Notes under the pieces: generated by a model | The model's database searches: none | Seen by the model: the letters and a program-made list of their open reading frames with translations, nothing else | Told to the model about the DNA's origin: nothing | From: Schistocerca nitens | Taxonomy: Eukaryota > Arthropoda > Insecta > Orthoptera > Acrididae | Reading direction: 5' to 3' | DNA length: 64,000 bases | NCBI RefSeq assembly: GCF_023898315.1 | Contig: NC_064622.1 | Coordinates: 175,914,178 to 175,978,177, forward strand | Translations under genes and position numbers: made by a program | Shown here: in pieces, positions 21,945-33,165 of the stretch | Position numbering within the stretch: the stretch's first letter is position 1 | Layout: each line of letters opens with the position of its first letter

Positions 21945-22110
21945 GTCTACATCTACATCAATTTTCCGCAAGCCACCACACGGTGTGTGGCAGAGGGTAG
22001 TTCTGGTACCATTAACTGTTTCCCCCTCCCACGTTCCATTCGCGAATTGAGCGTGGGAAGAATGATTGTCGGTAGACCTCTGTATTTGCTCTGATTCCCC
22101 GTCAAAGAAG
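21945..22110 (-). mobile_element. CR1-like LINE 3' end
   Basis: TCTACATCTACATC followed by CCGCAAGCCACC..GGTGTGTGGCAGAGGG is the reverse complement of the 3' end seen at 46570-46645 (GGTGGCTTGCGGAATATGG then (GATGTA)n). Only the 3' UTR and hexamer tail are present. Confidence 0.75.
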
Positions 22111-22199
22111 TATTGAAAATTTATAGTTATGCATCTGCCTTAAAATAATTGTAAAAAGCCGTTAATAAATTTAGTTCCGTTGTCTTTCACATGTATGTT

Positions 22200-23350
22200 A
22201 AGAATATCGTTATGTTTCTTTTCATGAGCCTCCAATATTCTTAGAGAAGTGGAGTTTCCCGTCCTTCCTTTTGTGTGTGTAGTATTTCTAAGCCATCATC
22301 TATTCCCGTAAGCGCATGGCCTGTTTCGTACCCATGGTTCGCAACATCTGATATGTGGCAGTTACTTAGTCTGAACGCATATACGTTTTCCTTGTATATG
22401 ATGGAAAATGTTCTTCCCGTCTGTCCAATGTATTTTGCGTCATAAGAAATGAAGTTTATTTTATAAACTCCTAATTTTTCAAACCTGTTTATCTTTTCAT
22501 TGACAACATTGTTCAGGCTACACCTAACTACATGATTTGTCTGGAACTCTATCTTAACACCGTGAGTTTTAAAAATCTTCGCGACGTTTTGCGACACTGT
22601 TCCACAGTACGGCATAGTGACCAATCTAATTTTTTCTTCGTTAAGTTTATTCTGTCAATTCCTATCACATTTGCACAGCAATTTATTAACCGTTAGTAAC
22701 CGCCAACTTCTTAATGATGTTTAGCTCTGCCTTCATCCTTCCTGCTGATTGGGATGTTAACTGCCCTGCGTGCTAAGATACAAAGATCATCCTCCGTATA
22801 AGGCTGTGGATGGCATGAATCATTGGAAATTGCAGTATCAGTTGTCGGTTACCTGTAGACAGTACATGCGTGCTTATTGCCTGCTTTTTAATGTCAATTT
22901 CGCGCTAAACGCTAAATTGAACTTTTCGGTGGGCGTCGTTAAATATTTTTTACTATTTCCTCTGTGTATTCCTCGAAACCACCAACAAGCATCTTTTACG
23001 TAACATTTATAATAAACAGTTATATCCATAAAAGTTTGATCAGATTTTACAACTCTAATTTCTAGATCATCGATGAAAATGTCAGCCATGATCCCTGAAC
23101 TGCTGTGCCACATGGCTAAGCAATCATTTTGAATATAAAACTTATAACTGAAAGTGAAATTGTTCCAACTTGTACTTAGTTGTAAAATGTCTCTGAATTC
23201 GATGGTCTCTTTCCTTGATATTTCCAACGTATTTTATGTATTCGGTATGAAAATCAGACCAATAGTTTGAGTCCATTTCACTTTTAAAGGCAGTGATGCA
23301 GCGAAATTCAGAAGTGGACTCATACATTACCCTGAAGTGTAAAGGACACG
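22200..23350 (-). pseudogene. Penelope-like element: RT plus GIY-YIG endonuclease, decayed
   Basis: The minus-strand frame at 22241-22624 shows the end of the RT region (YCGTVSQNVAKIFKTHGVK), then GVYKINFISYDAKYIGQTGR, the GIY-YIG endonuclease signature that marks Penelope-like elements, and a downstream H/E-bearing stretch (ETGHAL, LEILH). Upstream, 22874-23227 matches the RT core with IMADIFIDDLEIRV and YYKCYVKDACWWFRG, where the expected YVDD is damaged to YVKD. 23142-23327 adds an N-terminal piece. Frames differ and stops intervene, so it is inactive. Termini could not be fixed. Confidence 0.75.
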
Positions 23351-23399
23351 AAGTAGTGCTTCAAGGTTATAACTATCGCACAATCAGTTTCAGAGCTTA

Positions 23400-24830
23400 A
23401 GGATCCAAGTTGCTATTCAAAACAATTTACAGAAAAATGCAAAATAATGTTGAGGATCAGTTAGATGACGATCAATTTGGGTTCAGTGAACGAAAAGACA
23501 CCAGAGGGGCAGTTCTCAGGTTGCAGTTGATAATGGAAACAAGACTGAAGAAAAATCAGGACATGTTCATAGGATTTTTCGACCTGGGAAAAAAGCTCGA
23601 CAATGTAAAATGGTGCATGATGTTCGAAATTCTGTGAAAAATAGGAGTAAGCTATAGGGAAGGCTGGATAATGTACGATATATACAAGAACCAAGAGGGA
23701 ACAATAAGATTGGAAGAGCAAGAACGAAGTGCTCGGATTAAAAAGGATGTCAGACAGGGATGTAGTCTTGCGCCCCTACTGTTCAATCTGTAATATCGAA
23801 GAAGCAATGACGGCAATAACAGAAAGGTTCACGAGTGGGGTTAAAATTCAGGGTGAAAGGATGTCAGTGATAGGATTCCCTGATGAAATTGCCATCCTCA
23901 GTGAAAATGAAACAGAATTACAGATCCTGTTGAATGGGATGAAATGTCTAATGAGTACAGAATATGGATTGAGCGTAAACCGAAGAAAGACGAAAGTAAT
24001 GAGAATAGCGAGAAACTTAACATCAGATTTGGTGACCATGAAGAGACGAAGCTAAGGAATTATGCCACCTTGGAAGCAAAATAACACATCACGGGCGAAA
24101 CACGTAGGGCATAAAAAAGTAAACTAGCACAGGAAAATAGAGCCTTCCCACGCAAGAGCAATCTATTAAATCAGACATACGCATTTATCTAAGGAAGAAA
24201 TTTCTGGGAATGTATGTTTGGAGCACAGCATTGCGTGATAGTGAATTACGGGCTGATAAGATAATGTATGAACTAGTTGCCCGTAATTTCTACGAAGAAA
24301 GGTATATGCGGGGAACACTGACATGAAGGAGCGACAGGGTGATAGGACTACTGTTAAAACATCAGGAAATAACCTCCATGGTACTGAAGGGAGATTACGT
24401 GCATGAAAACAATAGCCGGCCCCTGTGGACGAGCGGTTCTAGACGCTTCAGTGCGGAACCGCGCTGCTGCTACGGTCGCAGGTTCGAATCCTGTCTCGGG
24501 CATGCTTGTGTGTGATGATGTCCTTAGGTTAGTTAGGTTTAAGTAGTTCTAAGTCTAGGGCACTGATGACCTCAGATGTCAAGTCTCATAGTGCTTAGAG
24601 CCATTTGAACCATGAAAACAATAGAGGAAGACAGATATGGGAATATATCCAACAAATAACTGTAGTCATAGAGTGAAGAACTACTCTGAGAAGAGAGGAA
24701 TTCGTGGCGACCCGAATCGAATTAGTCAGAAAACTGATGACAAAAAAATCTGCTTGGGCGTGCCTCATGCTATGCTAGTCATCCCTGCAGAGAGCTCCTT
24801 CGTAAAAAGAGGTGAGGATTGAAACTTCTC
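23400..24830 (+). pseudogene. RTE-type LINE reverse transcriptase fragment with nested SINE
   Basis: RT sequence in order: EDQLDDDQFGFSERKDTRGA, FIGFFDLGKKLDNVKW, VRQGCSLAPLLFNL, then GFPDEIAILSENETELQILL, where the catalytic FADD has become FPDE. Frames change and stops occur. 3' of the SINE at 24416 a further stretch (GRQIWEYIQQI) matches the end of such ORFs. It is related to, but more diverged than, the copies at 4471 and 61487. Confidence 0.75.
24416..24610 (+). mobile_element. S1-family SINE nested in RTE fragment
   Basis: Flanked by CATGAAAACAATAG (24402-24415 and 24611-24624), a perfect 14 bp TSD. The head has a GACGAGCGG variant of the A box. Confidence 0.95.
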
Positions 24831-25318
24831 ACCGCTTATAGAAATCGATAGCTAATATTTCAAGCTGTGACAACATTGCAAAACTTTGCAATAGGCAGCA
24901 GAGGGCCAAACTATTAAATCGTGATTTATTTCTACAATAATTAATGGCTTGAGGAGTGAGACAAAAATAAATTTAGGATCGTAGAATGTAAAATTGAAAC
25001 GGCTATGCTACAGTTTTCAATATTTGAATTTATTTTCGGAATGAAAAAATAAAAATTCCGATTGTGTCACAGTATATGCAAAAAAAGTATGACGGTGGTA
25101 ATGAAAATGTATTTGGCAGAATATGTACCATGAATATTTAAACATATATGTAAAACTAAAAAAAAATTAACTACACTCCTTCCGAACAGGCCTCGAAAGT
25201 CCCAATGGACCAACCGACCGCCACGTCATCCTCATCCGTTAGGTGTCACTGCATGCGAATATGGAGGAGCACGTGGTTAGCACGCCGCTCTCCTGCTACT
25301 CCTCCCGCCAATTTTCAA
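24831..25318. other. Unassigned DNA
   Basis: AT-rich, no elements recognised. Confidence 0.35.
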
Positions 25319-25334
25319 TCAAGTAGCTCTTCAA

Positions 25335-25522
25335 ATGGCTCTGAGCACCATCCGACTTAACTTCTGAGGTCATCAGTCGCCTAGAACTTAGAACTAATTA
25401 AACCTAACTAACCTAAGGACATCACACACATCCATGCCCGAGGCAGGATTCGAACCTGCGACCGTAGCGGTCGCTCGGTTCAAGACTGGAGCGCCTAGAA
25501 CCGCACGGCCACATCGGCCGGC
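25335..25522 (-). mobile_element. S1-family SINE with 16 bp TSD
   Basis: TCAAGTAGCTCTTCAA occurs at 25319-25334 and again at 25523-25538, the longest perfect TSD in the window and a sign of a recent insertion. Confidence 0.95.
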
Positions 25523-25936
25523 TCAAGTAGCTCTTCAATTGGCCCTAGAAGGGCCGAGTGCAACCCGCTTGCCAACAGCGCTTGGCAGCCCAGAAGGTCA
25601 CCTATCAAATTGCTAGCCAAGCCCGACAGCGCTTAACGTCGCTGATCTGACGGGAATTGTTGTTACAACTGCTGCAAGGCCGTTGGTAAATACACTCCTG
25701 GAAATAGAAAAAAGAACACATTGACACCGGTGTGTCAGACCCACCATACTTGCTCCGGACACTGCGAGAGGGCTGTACAAGCAATGATCACACGCACGGC
25801 ACAGCGGACACACCAGGAACCGCGGTGTTGGCCGTCGAATGGCGCTAGCTGCGCAGCATTTGTGCACCGCCGCCGTCAGTGTCAGCCAGTTTGCCGTGGC
25901 ATACGGAGCTCCATCGCAGTCTTTAACACTGGTAGC

Positions 25937-26863
25937 ATGCCGCGACAGCGTGGACGTGAACCGTATGTGCAGTTGACGGACTTTGAGCGAGGGCGTATAG
26001 TGGGCATGCGGGAGGCCGGGTGGACGTACCGCCGAATTGCTCAACACGTGGGGCGTGAGGTCTCCACAGTACATCGATGTTGTCGCCAGTGGTCGGCGGA
26101 AGGTGCACGTGCCCGTCGACCTGGGACCGGACCGCAGCGACGCACGGATGCACGCCAAGACCGTAGGATCCTACGCAGTGCCGTAGGGGACCGCACCGCC
26201 ACTTCCCAGCAAATTAGGGACACTGTTGCTCCTGGGGTATCGGCGAGGACCATTCGCAACCGTCTCCATGAAGCTGGGCTACGGTCCCGCACACCGTTAG
26301 GCCGTCTTCCGCTCACGCCCCAACATCGTGCAGCCCGCCTCCAGTGGTGTCGCGACAGGCGTGAATGGAGGGACGAATGGAGACGTGTCGTCTTCAGCGA
26401 TGAGAGTCGCTTCTGCCTTGGTGCCAATGATGGTCGTATGCGTGTTTGGCGCCGTGCAGGTGAGCGCCACAATCAGGACTGCATACGACCGAGGCACACA
26501 GGGCCAACACCCGGCATCATGGTGTGGGGAGCGATCTCCTACACTGGCCGTACACCACTGGTGATCGTCGAGGGGACACTGAATAGTGCACGGTACATCC
26601 AAACCGTCATCGAACCCATCGTTCTACCATTCCTAGACCGGCAAGGGAACTTGCTGTTCCAACAGAACAATGCACGTCCGCATGTATCCCGTGCCACCCA
26701 ACGTGCTCTAGAAAGTGTAAGTCAACTACCCTGGCCAGCACGATCTCCGGATCTGTCCCCCATTGAGCATGTTTGGGACTGGATGAAGCGTCGTCTCACA
26801 CTGAAGAATCAAAGTAACTGGTACGCCTGCCTAATATCGTGTATGTTGCAGGGCTGTCCATAA
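25937..26863 (+). pseudogene. Tc1 transposase, truncated, D244N (unit 1)
   Basis: It is colinear with the intact gene at 32045 from MPRQRGREPYVQLTD to MKRRLT (about residue 282). The frame then runs into the neighbouring inverted Tc1 and stops at 26863, so the last ~58 residues are lost. The second catalytic residue is changed: FQQNNARPH in place of FQQDNARPH (GAC to AAC at 26666). H replaces R at 26496 (RPRHTG against RPRRTG). Truncation and D244N should each abolish catalysis; the DNA-binding half is intact. Confidence 0.9.
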
Positions 26864-27745
26864 ATCCGTAAGAGTACGACGGGGTGAAGAGACATCCCAG
26901 ATATGCTCAATAATGTTCCTGTCTGTGGAGCATGGTGGGCAGCGGAAGCGTTTGAGCTCAGAAGAGTGTTCCAGGAGCCACTCTGTAGCAATTCTGGACG
27001 TGTGGAGTGCCGCATTGTCCTGCTGGAATAGCCCAAGTCCGTCGGAACGCACAAGAGACTTCACCAGTTTGAACAGTCCCCTGCTAACAAACAGGGACCA
27101 TGGATTCATCAGGTTGTCTCCATACACGTCCATGCGCTCGATACAATCTGAAACGACTCGTCCGACCAGCCAACAAATTTCCAGTCATCGACAGTCCTAT
27201 GTCGGTGTTGACGGGCCTAGTCGAGGCGTAAAACTTAGTGATGTGCAGTCATCAAGAATATACGAGTGGTCCTTCGGCTCCTAAAGCGCATATCGATGAT
27301 GTTTCATTGAATGGTTCGCACTCTGACACTTGTTGATGGCCCAGCATTGAAATCTGCAGCAATTTTGGGAACGATTCTCATCAGTCGTCATTGGTCCCGT
27401 TCTCGCAAGATCTTTTTCCGGCCGCAGCGTTGTCGGAGATTTGATGTTGTACTGGATTCCTGATGTTTACGGGACACTAGTGAAATGGTCGTATGCGAAA
27501 ATCCGCACTTCATTGCTACCTCGGAGATGCAGTGTCCCATCGCTCGTGCGCCGACTATAACACCACGTTAAACTCACTTAAAACTCGACAAGCTGCCATT
27601 GTAGCAGCAGTAACCGATCTAACAACTCCGCCAGACACTTGTTGTCTTATATTGGTGTTGCCGACCGCAGCGCTGTACCCTGCCTGTTTACATATCTCTG
27701 TATTTGAATATGCATGCCAATACCAGTCTCTTTAGTGGTACAGTG
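26799..27745 (-). mobile_element. Internally deleted Tc1-like element, DD36E-type (unit 1)
   Basis: Left end CACTGAAGAATCAAAGTAAC; right end inverse of CACTGTACCACTAAAGAGAC, followed by TA at 27746-27747. The minus-strand frame at 26831-27133 carries LFQQDNAALHTS and NIIEHIWD; D to E spacing is 36 residues by my count. N-terminal and middle parts are missing or broken. No TA precedes the left end: the first Tc1 stops directly at this element's terminus. Confidence 0.85.
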
Positions 27746-28312
27746 TATATTTCCATGCCTATTCGGGGTAGACCACAGTCCAGGGGAAATGAGGTTGTAG
27801 AGCAGAATGGAATAATCTTACACTGTTGTTTTCCAATGATAAAATCACTGAAACATTTGTTACGACGAGAGAAGGACCACATGCCTATGTCGCGAACAAG
27901 GGAGCCTTTGAATTTAGACGCGTGAGGTTCACGCCAAACGCATCGATCGAGCATTGGGCCCTAGGGTCGAGGAAGCGCTCTGAATAGTTTACACACGTCA
28001 TGATCCACACGGAATGGGGCTGCAACGCACTATCTATATTTACGCTCATGCTTAGTTAATAGTGTGGGTGGTCCTGCTACTGAGGGGGCTGTTACTCGAT
28101 GCCATAGGTAGACTGTTCTCATCCCGAAACCAGAAACATACTCAGAGTCTCCCAATACGCGAAATTAAGTTTCCTGATTGTTTGCCCTAGGTACGTAAGG
28201 TACTCTTTCTATGTTTCTAGCAGCATACATTATCGCAACGTACCAAGTGGCAATTACAAACATTAAAAGTAAACCAAAGAAAAAGCAGTACATGCTGATA
28301 CTTGTCTTGGAG
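27746..28312. other. Unassigned unique part of unit 1
   Basis: No similarity to other parts of the window except its twin at 30800-31366. A few short open frames, none with a motif. Confidence 0.4.
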
Positions 28313-28746
28313 AAGCGTTTCCCAACCAGGGGGTAATTATCCCCTGAGCAATAAAATGAGATTTTCTGAGGGGTAAAAACTATACGATTCGATTCTGCTT
28401 CAGTCACGAAACTAAACTGTTTTGAGAAGATCATTACTATTTCCACAATTTTGTAAGTTTGTAGTATTCATTATATAGGTTATCAGTAGTTACTTTTGCT
28501 CAGTAGCATTAATGCAGTAGAGGTTACAGATTCCTCACATTGTCCACCCACTACACACGTATGTTGTGCTTTGCCCCATATGTCGCTGTTCATAAAAGTG
28601 AGACATATGCGTAAGTCATGCTAAATATCTGAAGAAAATATCTTCTTCTAGGTGTAGATGGTAACTGCAGAAGTCCAGAAATTGCTTACTTACTCGCTTC
28701 GAAACAGATAACTGAATTAATTGACAGCAGGACACAGGCGAAATTA
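28313..28746. repeat. Left portion of hAT-like element (unit 1 copy)
   Basis: Duplicate of 31367-31800. It starts near GTTTCCCAACCAGGGGGTAA and is cut off by the Tc1 of unit 2. The minus-strand frame at 28165-28446 crosses this edge and contains a hydrophobic run (MYCFFFGLLLMFVIATWYVA), but nothing supports a gene. Confidence 0.55.
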
Positions 28747-28990
28747 CACTCCTGGAAATGGAAAGAAGGACACATTGACACCGGTGTGTCAGACCCACCA
28801 TACTTGCTCCGGACACTGCGAGAGGGCTGTACAAGCAATGATCACACGCACGGCACAGCGGACACACCAGGAACCGCGGTGTTGGCCGTCGAATGGCGCT
28901 AGCTGCGCAGCATTTGTGCACCGCCGCCGTCAGTGTCAGCCAGTTTGCCGTGGCATACGGAGCTCCATCGCAGTCTTTAACACTGGTAGC

Positions 28991-29917
28991 ATGCCGCGAC
29001 AGCGTGGACGTGAACCGTATGTGCAGTTGACGGACTTTGAGCGAGGGCGTATAGTGGGCATGCGGGAGGCCGGGTGGACGTACCGCCGAATTGCTCAACA
29101 CGTGGGGCGTGAGGTCTCCACAGTACATCGATGTTGTCGCCAGTGGTCGGCGGAAGGTGCACGTGCCCGTCGACCTGGGACCGGACCGCAGCGACGCACG
29201 GATGCACGCCAAGACCGTAGGATCCTACGCAGTGCCGTAGGGGACCGCACCGCCACTTCCCAGCAAATTAGGGACACTGTTGCTCCTGGGGTATCGGCGA
29301 GGACCATTCGCAACCGTCTCCATGAAGCTGGGCTACGGTCCCGCACACCGTTAGGCCGTCTTCCGCTCACGCCCCAACATCGTGCAGCCCGCCTCCAGTG
29401 GTGTCGCGACAGGCGTGAATGGAGGGACGAATGGAGACGTGTCGTCTTCAGCGATGAGAGTCGCTTCTGCCTTGGTGCCAATGATGGTCGTATGCGTGTT
29501 TGGCGCCGTGCAGGTGAGCGCCACAATCAGGACTGCATACGACCGAGGCGCACAGGGCCAACACCCGGCATCATGGTGTGGGGAGCGATCTCCTACACTG
29601 GCCGTACACCACTGGTGATCGTCGAGGGGACACTGAATAGTGCACGGTACATCCAAACCGTCATCGAACCCATCGTTCTACCATTCCTAGACCGGCAAGG
29701 GAACTTGCTGTTCCAACAGAACAATGCACGTCCGCATGTATCCCGTGCCACCCAACGTGCTCTAGAAAGTGTAAGTCAACTACCCTGGCCAGCACGATCT
29801 CCGGATCTGTCCCCCATTGAGCATGTTTGGGACTGGATGAAGCGTCGTCTCACACTGAAGAATCAAAGTAACTGGTACGCCTGCCTAATATCGTGTATGT
29901 TGCAGGGCTGTCCATAA
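28991..29917 (+). pseudogene. Tc1 transposase, truncated, D244N (unit 2)
   Basis: Same truncation and same GAC to AAC change (29720) as the unit 1 copy, but R is kept at the site where unit 1 has H. An upstream extension of the open frame to 28721 is not part of the gene: it reads across the TIR, and the ATG at 28991 matches the start of the intact copy. Confidence 0.9.
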
Positions 29918-30799
29918 ATCCGTAAGAGTACGACGGGGTGAAGAGACATCCCAGATATGCTCAATAATGTTCCTGTCTGTGGAGCATGGTGGGCAGCGGA
30001 AGCGTTTGAGCTCAGAAGAGTGTTCCAGGAGCCACTCTGTAGCAATTCTGGACGTGTGGAGTGCCGCATTGTCCTGCTGGAATAGCCCAAGTCCGTCGGA
30101 ACGCACAAGAGACTTCACCAGTTTGAACAGTCCCCTGCTAACAAACAGGGACCATGGATTCATCAGGTTGTCTCCATACACGTCCATGCGCTCGATACAA
30201 TCTGAAACGACTCGTCCGACCAGCCAACAAATTTCCAGTCATCGACAGTCCTATGTCGGTGTTGACGGGCCTAGTCGAGGCGTAAAACTTAGTGATGTGC
30301 AGTCATCAAGAATATACGAGTGGTCCTTCGGCTCCTAAAGCGCATATCGATGATGTTTCATTGAATGGTTCGCACTCTGACACTTGTTGATGGCCCAGCA
30401 TTGAAATCTGCAGCAATTTTGGGAACGATTCTCATCAGTCGTCATTGGTCCCGTTCTCGCAAGATCTTTTTCCGGCCGCAGCGTTGTCGGAGATTTGATG
30501 TTGTACTGGATTCCTGATGTTTACGGGACACTAGTGAAATGGTCGTATGCGAAAATCCGCACTTCATTGCTACCTCGGAGATGCAGTGTCCCATCGCTCG
30601 TGCGCCGACTATAACACCACGTTAAACTCACTTAAAACTCGACAAGCTGCCATTGTAGCAGCAGTAACCGATCTAACAACTCCGCCAGACACTTGTTGTC
30701 TTATATTGGTGTTGCCGACCGCAGCGCTGTACCCTGCCTGTTTACATATCTCTGTATTTGAATATGCATGCCAATACCAGTCTCTTTAGTGGTACAGTG
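29853..30799 (-). mobile_element. Internally deleted Tc1-like element, DD36E-type (unit 2)
   Basis: Duplicate of 26799-27745; TA follows at 30800-30801. Confidence 0.85.
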
Positions 30800-31366
30800 T
30801 ATATTTCCATGCCTATTCGGGGTAGACCACAGTCCAGGGGAAATGAGGTTGTAGAGCAGAATGGAATAATCTTACACTGTTGTTTTCCAATGATAAAATC
30901 ACTGAAACATTTGTTACGACGAGAGAAGGACCACATGCCTATGTCGCGAACAAGGGAGCCTTTGAATTTAGACGCGTGAGGTTCACGCCAAACGCATCGA
31001 TCGAGCATTGGGCTCTAGGGTCGAGGAAGCGCTCTGAATAGTTTACACACGTCATGATCCACACGGAATGGGGCTGCAACGCACTATCTATATTTACGCT
31101 CATGCTTAGTTAATAGTGTGGGTGGTCCTGCTACTGAGGGGGCTGTTACTCGATGCCATAGGTAGACTGTTCTCATCCCGAAACCAGAAACATACTCAGA
31201 GTCTCCCAATACGCGAAATTAAGTTTCCTGATTGTTTGCCCTAGGTACGTAAGGTACTCTTTCTATGTTTCTAGCAGCATACATTATCGCAACGTACCAA
31301 GTGGCAATTACAAACATTAAAAGTAAACCAAAGAAAAAGCAGTACATGCTGATACTTGTCTTGGAG
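30800..31366. other. Unassigned unique part of unit 2
   Basis: Duplicate of 27746-28312 with one substitution seen (31014). Confidence 0.4.
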
Positions 31367-32044
31367 AAGCGTTTCCCAACCAGGGGGTAATTATCCCCTG
31401 AGCAATAAAATGAGATTTTCTGAGGGGTAAAAACTATACGATTCGATTCTGCTTCAGTCACGAAACTAAACTGTTTTGAGAAGATCATTACTATTTCCAC
31501 AATTTTGTAAGTTTGTAGTATTCATTATATAGGTTATCAGTAGTTACTTTTGCTCAGTAGCATTAATGCAGTAGAGGTTACAGATTCCTCACATTGTCCA
31601 CCCACTACACACGTATGTTGTGCTTTGCCCCATATGTCGCTGTTCATAAAAGTGAGACATATGCGTAAGTCATGCTAAATATCTGAAGAAAATATCTTCT
31701 TCTAGGTGTAGATGGTAACTGCAGAAGTCCAGAAATTGCTTACTTACTCGCTTCGAAACAGATAACTGAATTAATTGACAGCAGGACACAGGCGAAATTA
31801 CACTCCTGGAAATGGAAAGAAGGACACATTGACACCGGTGTGTCAGACCCACCATACTTGCTCCGGACACTGCGAGAGGGCTGTACAAGCAATGATCACA
31901 CGCACGGCACAGCGGACACACCAGGAACCGCGGTGTTGGCCGTCGAATGGCGCTAGCTGCGCAGCATTTGTGCACCGCCGCCGTCAGTGTCAGCCAGTTT
32001 GCCGTGGCATACGGAGCTCCATCGCAGTCTTTAACACTGGTAGC

Positions 32045-33067
32045 ATGCCGCGACAGCGTGGACGTGAACCGTATGTGCAGTTGACGGACTTTGAGCGAGG
32101 GCGTATAGTGGGCATGCGGGAGGCCGGGTGGACGTACCGCCGAATTGCTCAACACGTGGGGCGTGAGGTCTCCACAGTACATCGATGTTGTCGCCAGTGG
32201 TCGGCGGAAGGTGCACGTGCCCGTCGACCTGGGACCGGACCGCAGCGACGCACGGATGCACGCCAAGACCGTAGGATCCTACGCAGTGCCGTAGGGGACC
32301 GCACCGCCACTTCCCAGCAAATTAGGGACACTGTTGCTCCTGGGGTATCGGCGAGGACCATTCGCAACCGTCTCCATGAAGCTGGGCTACGGTCCCGCAC
32401 ACCGTTAGGCCGTCTTCCGCTCACGCCCCAACATCGTGCAGCCCGCCTCCAGTGGTGTCGCGACAGGCGTGAATGGAGGGACGAATGGAGACGTGTCGTC
32501 TTCAGCGATGAGAGTCGCTTCTGCCTTGGTGCCAATGATGGTCGTATGCGTGTTTGGCGCCGTGCAGGTGAGCGCCACAATCAGGACTGCATACGACCGA
32601 GGCGCACAGGGCCAACACCCGGCATCATGGTGTGGGGAGCGATCTCCTACACTGGCCGTACACCACTGGTGATCGTCGAGGGGACACTGAATAGTGCACG
32701 GTACATCCAAACCGTCATCGAACCCATCGTTCTACCATTCCTAGACCGGCAAGGGAACTTGCTGTTCCAACAGGACAATGCACGTCCGCATGTATCCCGT
32801 GCCACCCAACGTGCTCTAGAAGGTGTAAGTCAACTACCCTGGCCAGCAAGATCTCCGGATCTGTCCCCCATTGAGCATGTTTGGGACTGGATGAAGCGTC
32901 GTCTCACGCGGTCTGCACGTCCAGCACGAACGCTGGTCCAACTGAGGCGCCAGGTGGAAATGGCATGGCAAGCCGTTCCACAGGACTACATCCAGCATCT
33001 CTACGATCGTCTCCATGGGAGAATAGCAGCCTGCATTGCTGCGGAAGGTGGATATACACTGTACTAG
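32045..33067 (+). CDS. Intact Tc1-type DDE transposase, 340 residues
   Basis: The ATG at 32045 (MPRQRGREPYVQLTDFERGR) starts the conserved part; the open frame extends further upstream only because it reads through the TIR region. Domains: a paired-like bipartite DNA-binding region of two helix-turn-helices (about residues 14-50, RIAQHVGREVSTVHRC, and 80-125, ARTIRNRLHEAGL), then the DDE catalytic core with D155 (VFSDESRF), D244 (FQQDNARPH) and E277 (SPDLSPIEHVWD). The GIMVWGAIS block lies between the first two. By count 32 residues separate D244 from E277; 34 is usual in Tc1. It would bind the element's TIRs in the nucleus and cut and paste at TA. The stop at 33067 is followed by AATAAA 93 bases later. 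Confidence 0.93.
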   Translation: MPRQRGREPYVQLTDFERGRIVGMREAGWTYRRIAQHVGREVSTVHRCCRQWSAEGARARRPGTGPQRRTDARQDRRILRSAVGDRTATSQQIRDTVAPGVSARTIRNRLHEAGLRSRTPLGRLPLTPQHRAARLQWCRDRREWRDEWRRVVFSDESRFCLGANDGRMRVWRRAGERHNQDCIRPRRTGPTPGIMVWGAISYTGRTPLVIVEGTLNSARYIQTVIEPIVLPFLDRQGNLLFQQDNARPHVSRATQRALEGVSQLPWPARSPDLSPIEHVWDWMKRRLTRSARPARTLVQLRRQVEMAWQAVPQDYIQHLYDRLHGRIAACIAAEGGYTLY

Positions 33068-33159
33068 TGCCGACATTGTGCATGCTCTGTTGCCTGTGTC
33101 TATGTGCCTGTGGTTCTGTCAGTGTGATCATGTGATGTATCTGACCCCAGGAATGTGTC

Positions 33160-33165
33160 AATAAA
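33160..33165 (+). promoter_or_regulatory. Polyadenylation signal of Tc1 transposase
   Basis: AATAAA in TGTCAATAAAGTTTCC, between the stop codon and the right TIR; a suitable distance for processing the transposase mRNA within the element. Confidence 0.6.

Larger units (their letters stand above)
25693..28746. repeat. Tandem duplication unit 1 (3,054 bp)
   Basis: Contains a truncated Tc1 (25693-26798), an inverted Tc1 of another family (26799-27745) and about 1 kb ending at the next Tc1 start. Unit 2 begins exactly 3,054 bp downstream. Outside the Tc1 part I saw only one difference between units (C at 27960 against T at 31014). Confidence 0.95.
28747..31800. repeat. Tandem duplication unit 2 (3,054 bp)
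   Basis: Same content as unit 1. At 3 sites in the first 30 bases of the Tc1 and at 29550 it matches the complete Tc1 (unit 3), not unit 1; at 29720 and beyond it matches unit 1. This mosaic places a crossover between 29551 and 29719. Confidence 0.95.

Noticed and set aside
25613..26158. Long minus-strand frames antisense to the Tc1 transposase, repeated in units 2 and 3
   Set aside because: They mirror the GC-rich transposase coding strand and carry no motif of their own.
28165..28446. 93-residue frame with a hydrophobic segment as a membrane protein
   Set aside because: It crosses the border of the hAT-like element and sits in non-coding element sequence; duplicated only because the unit is duplicated.
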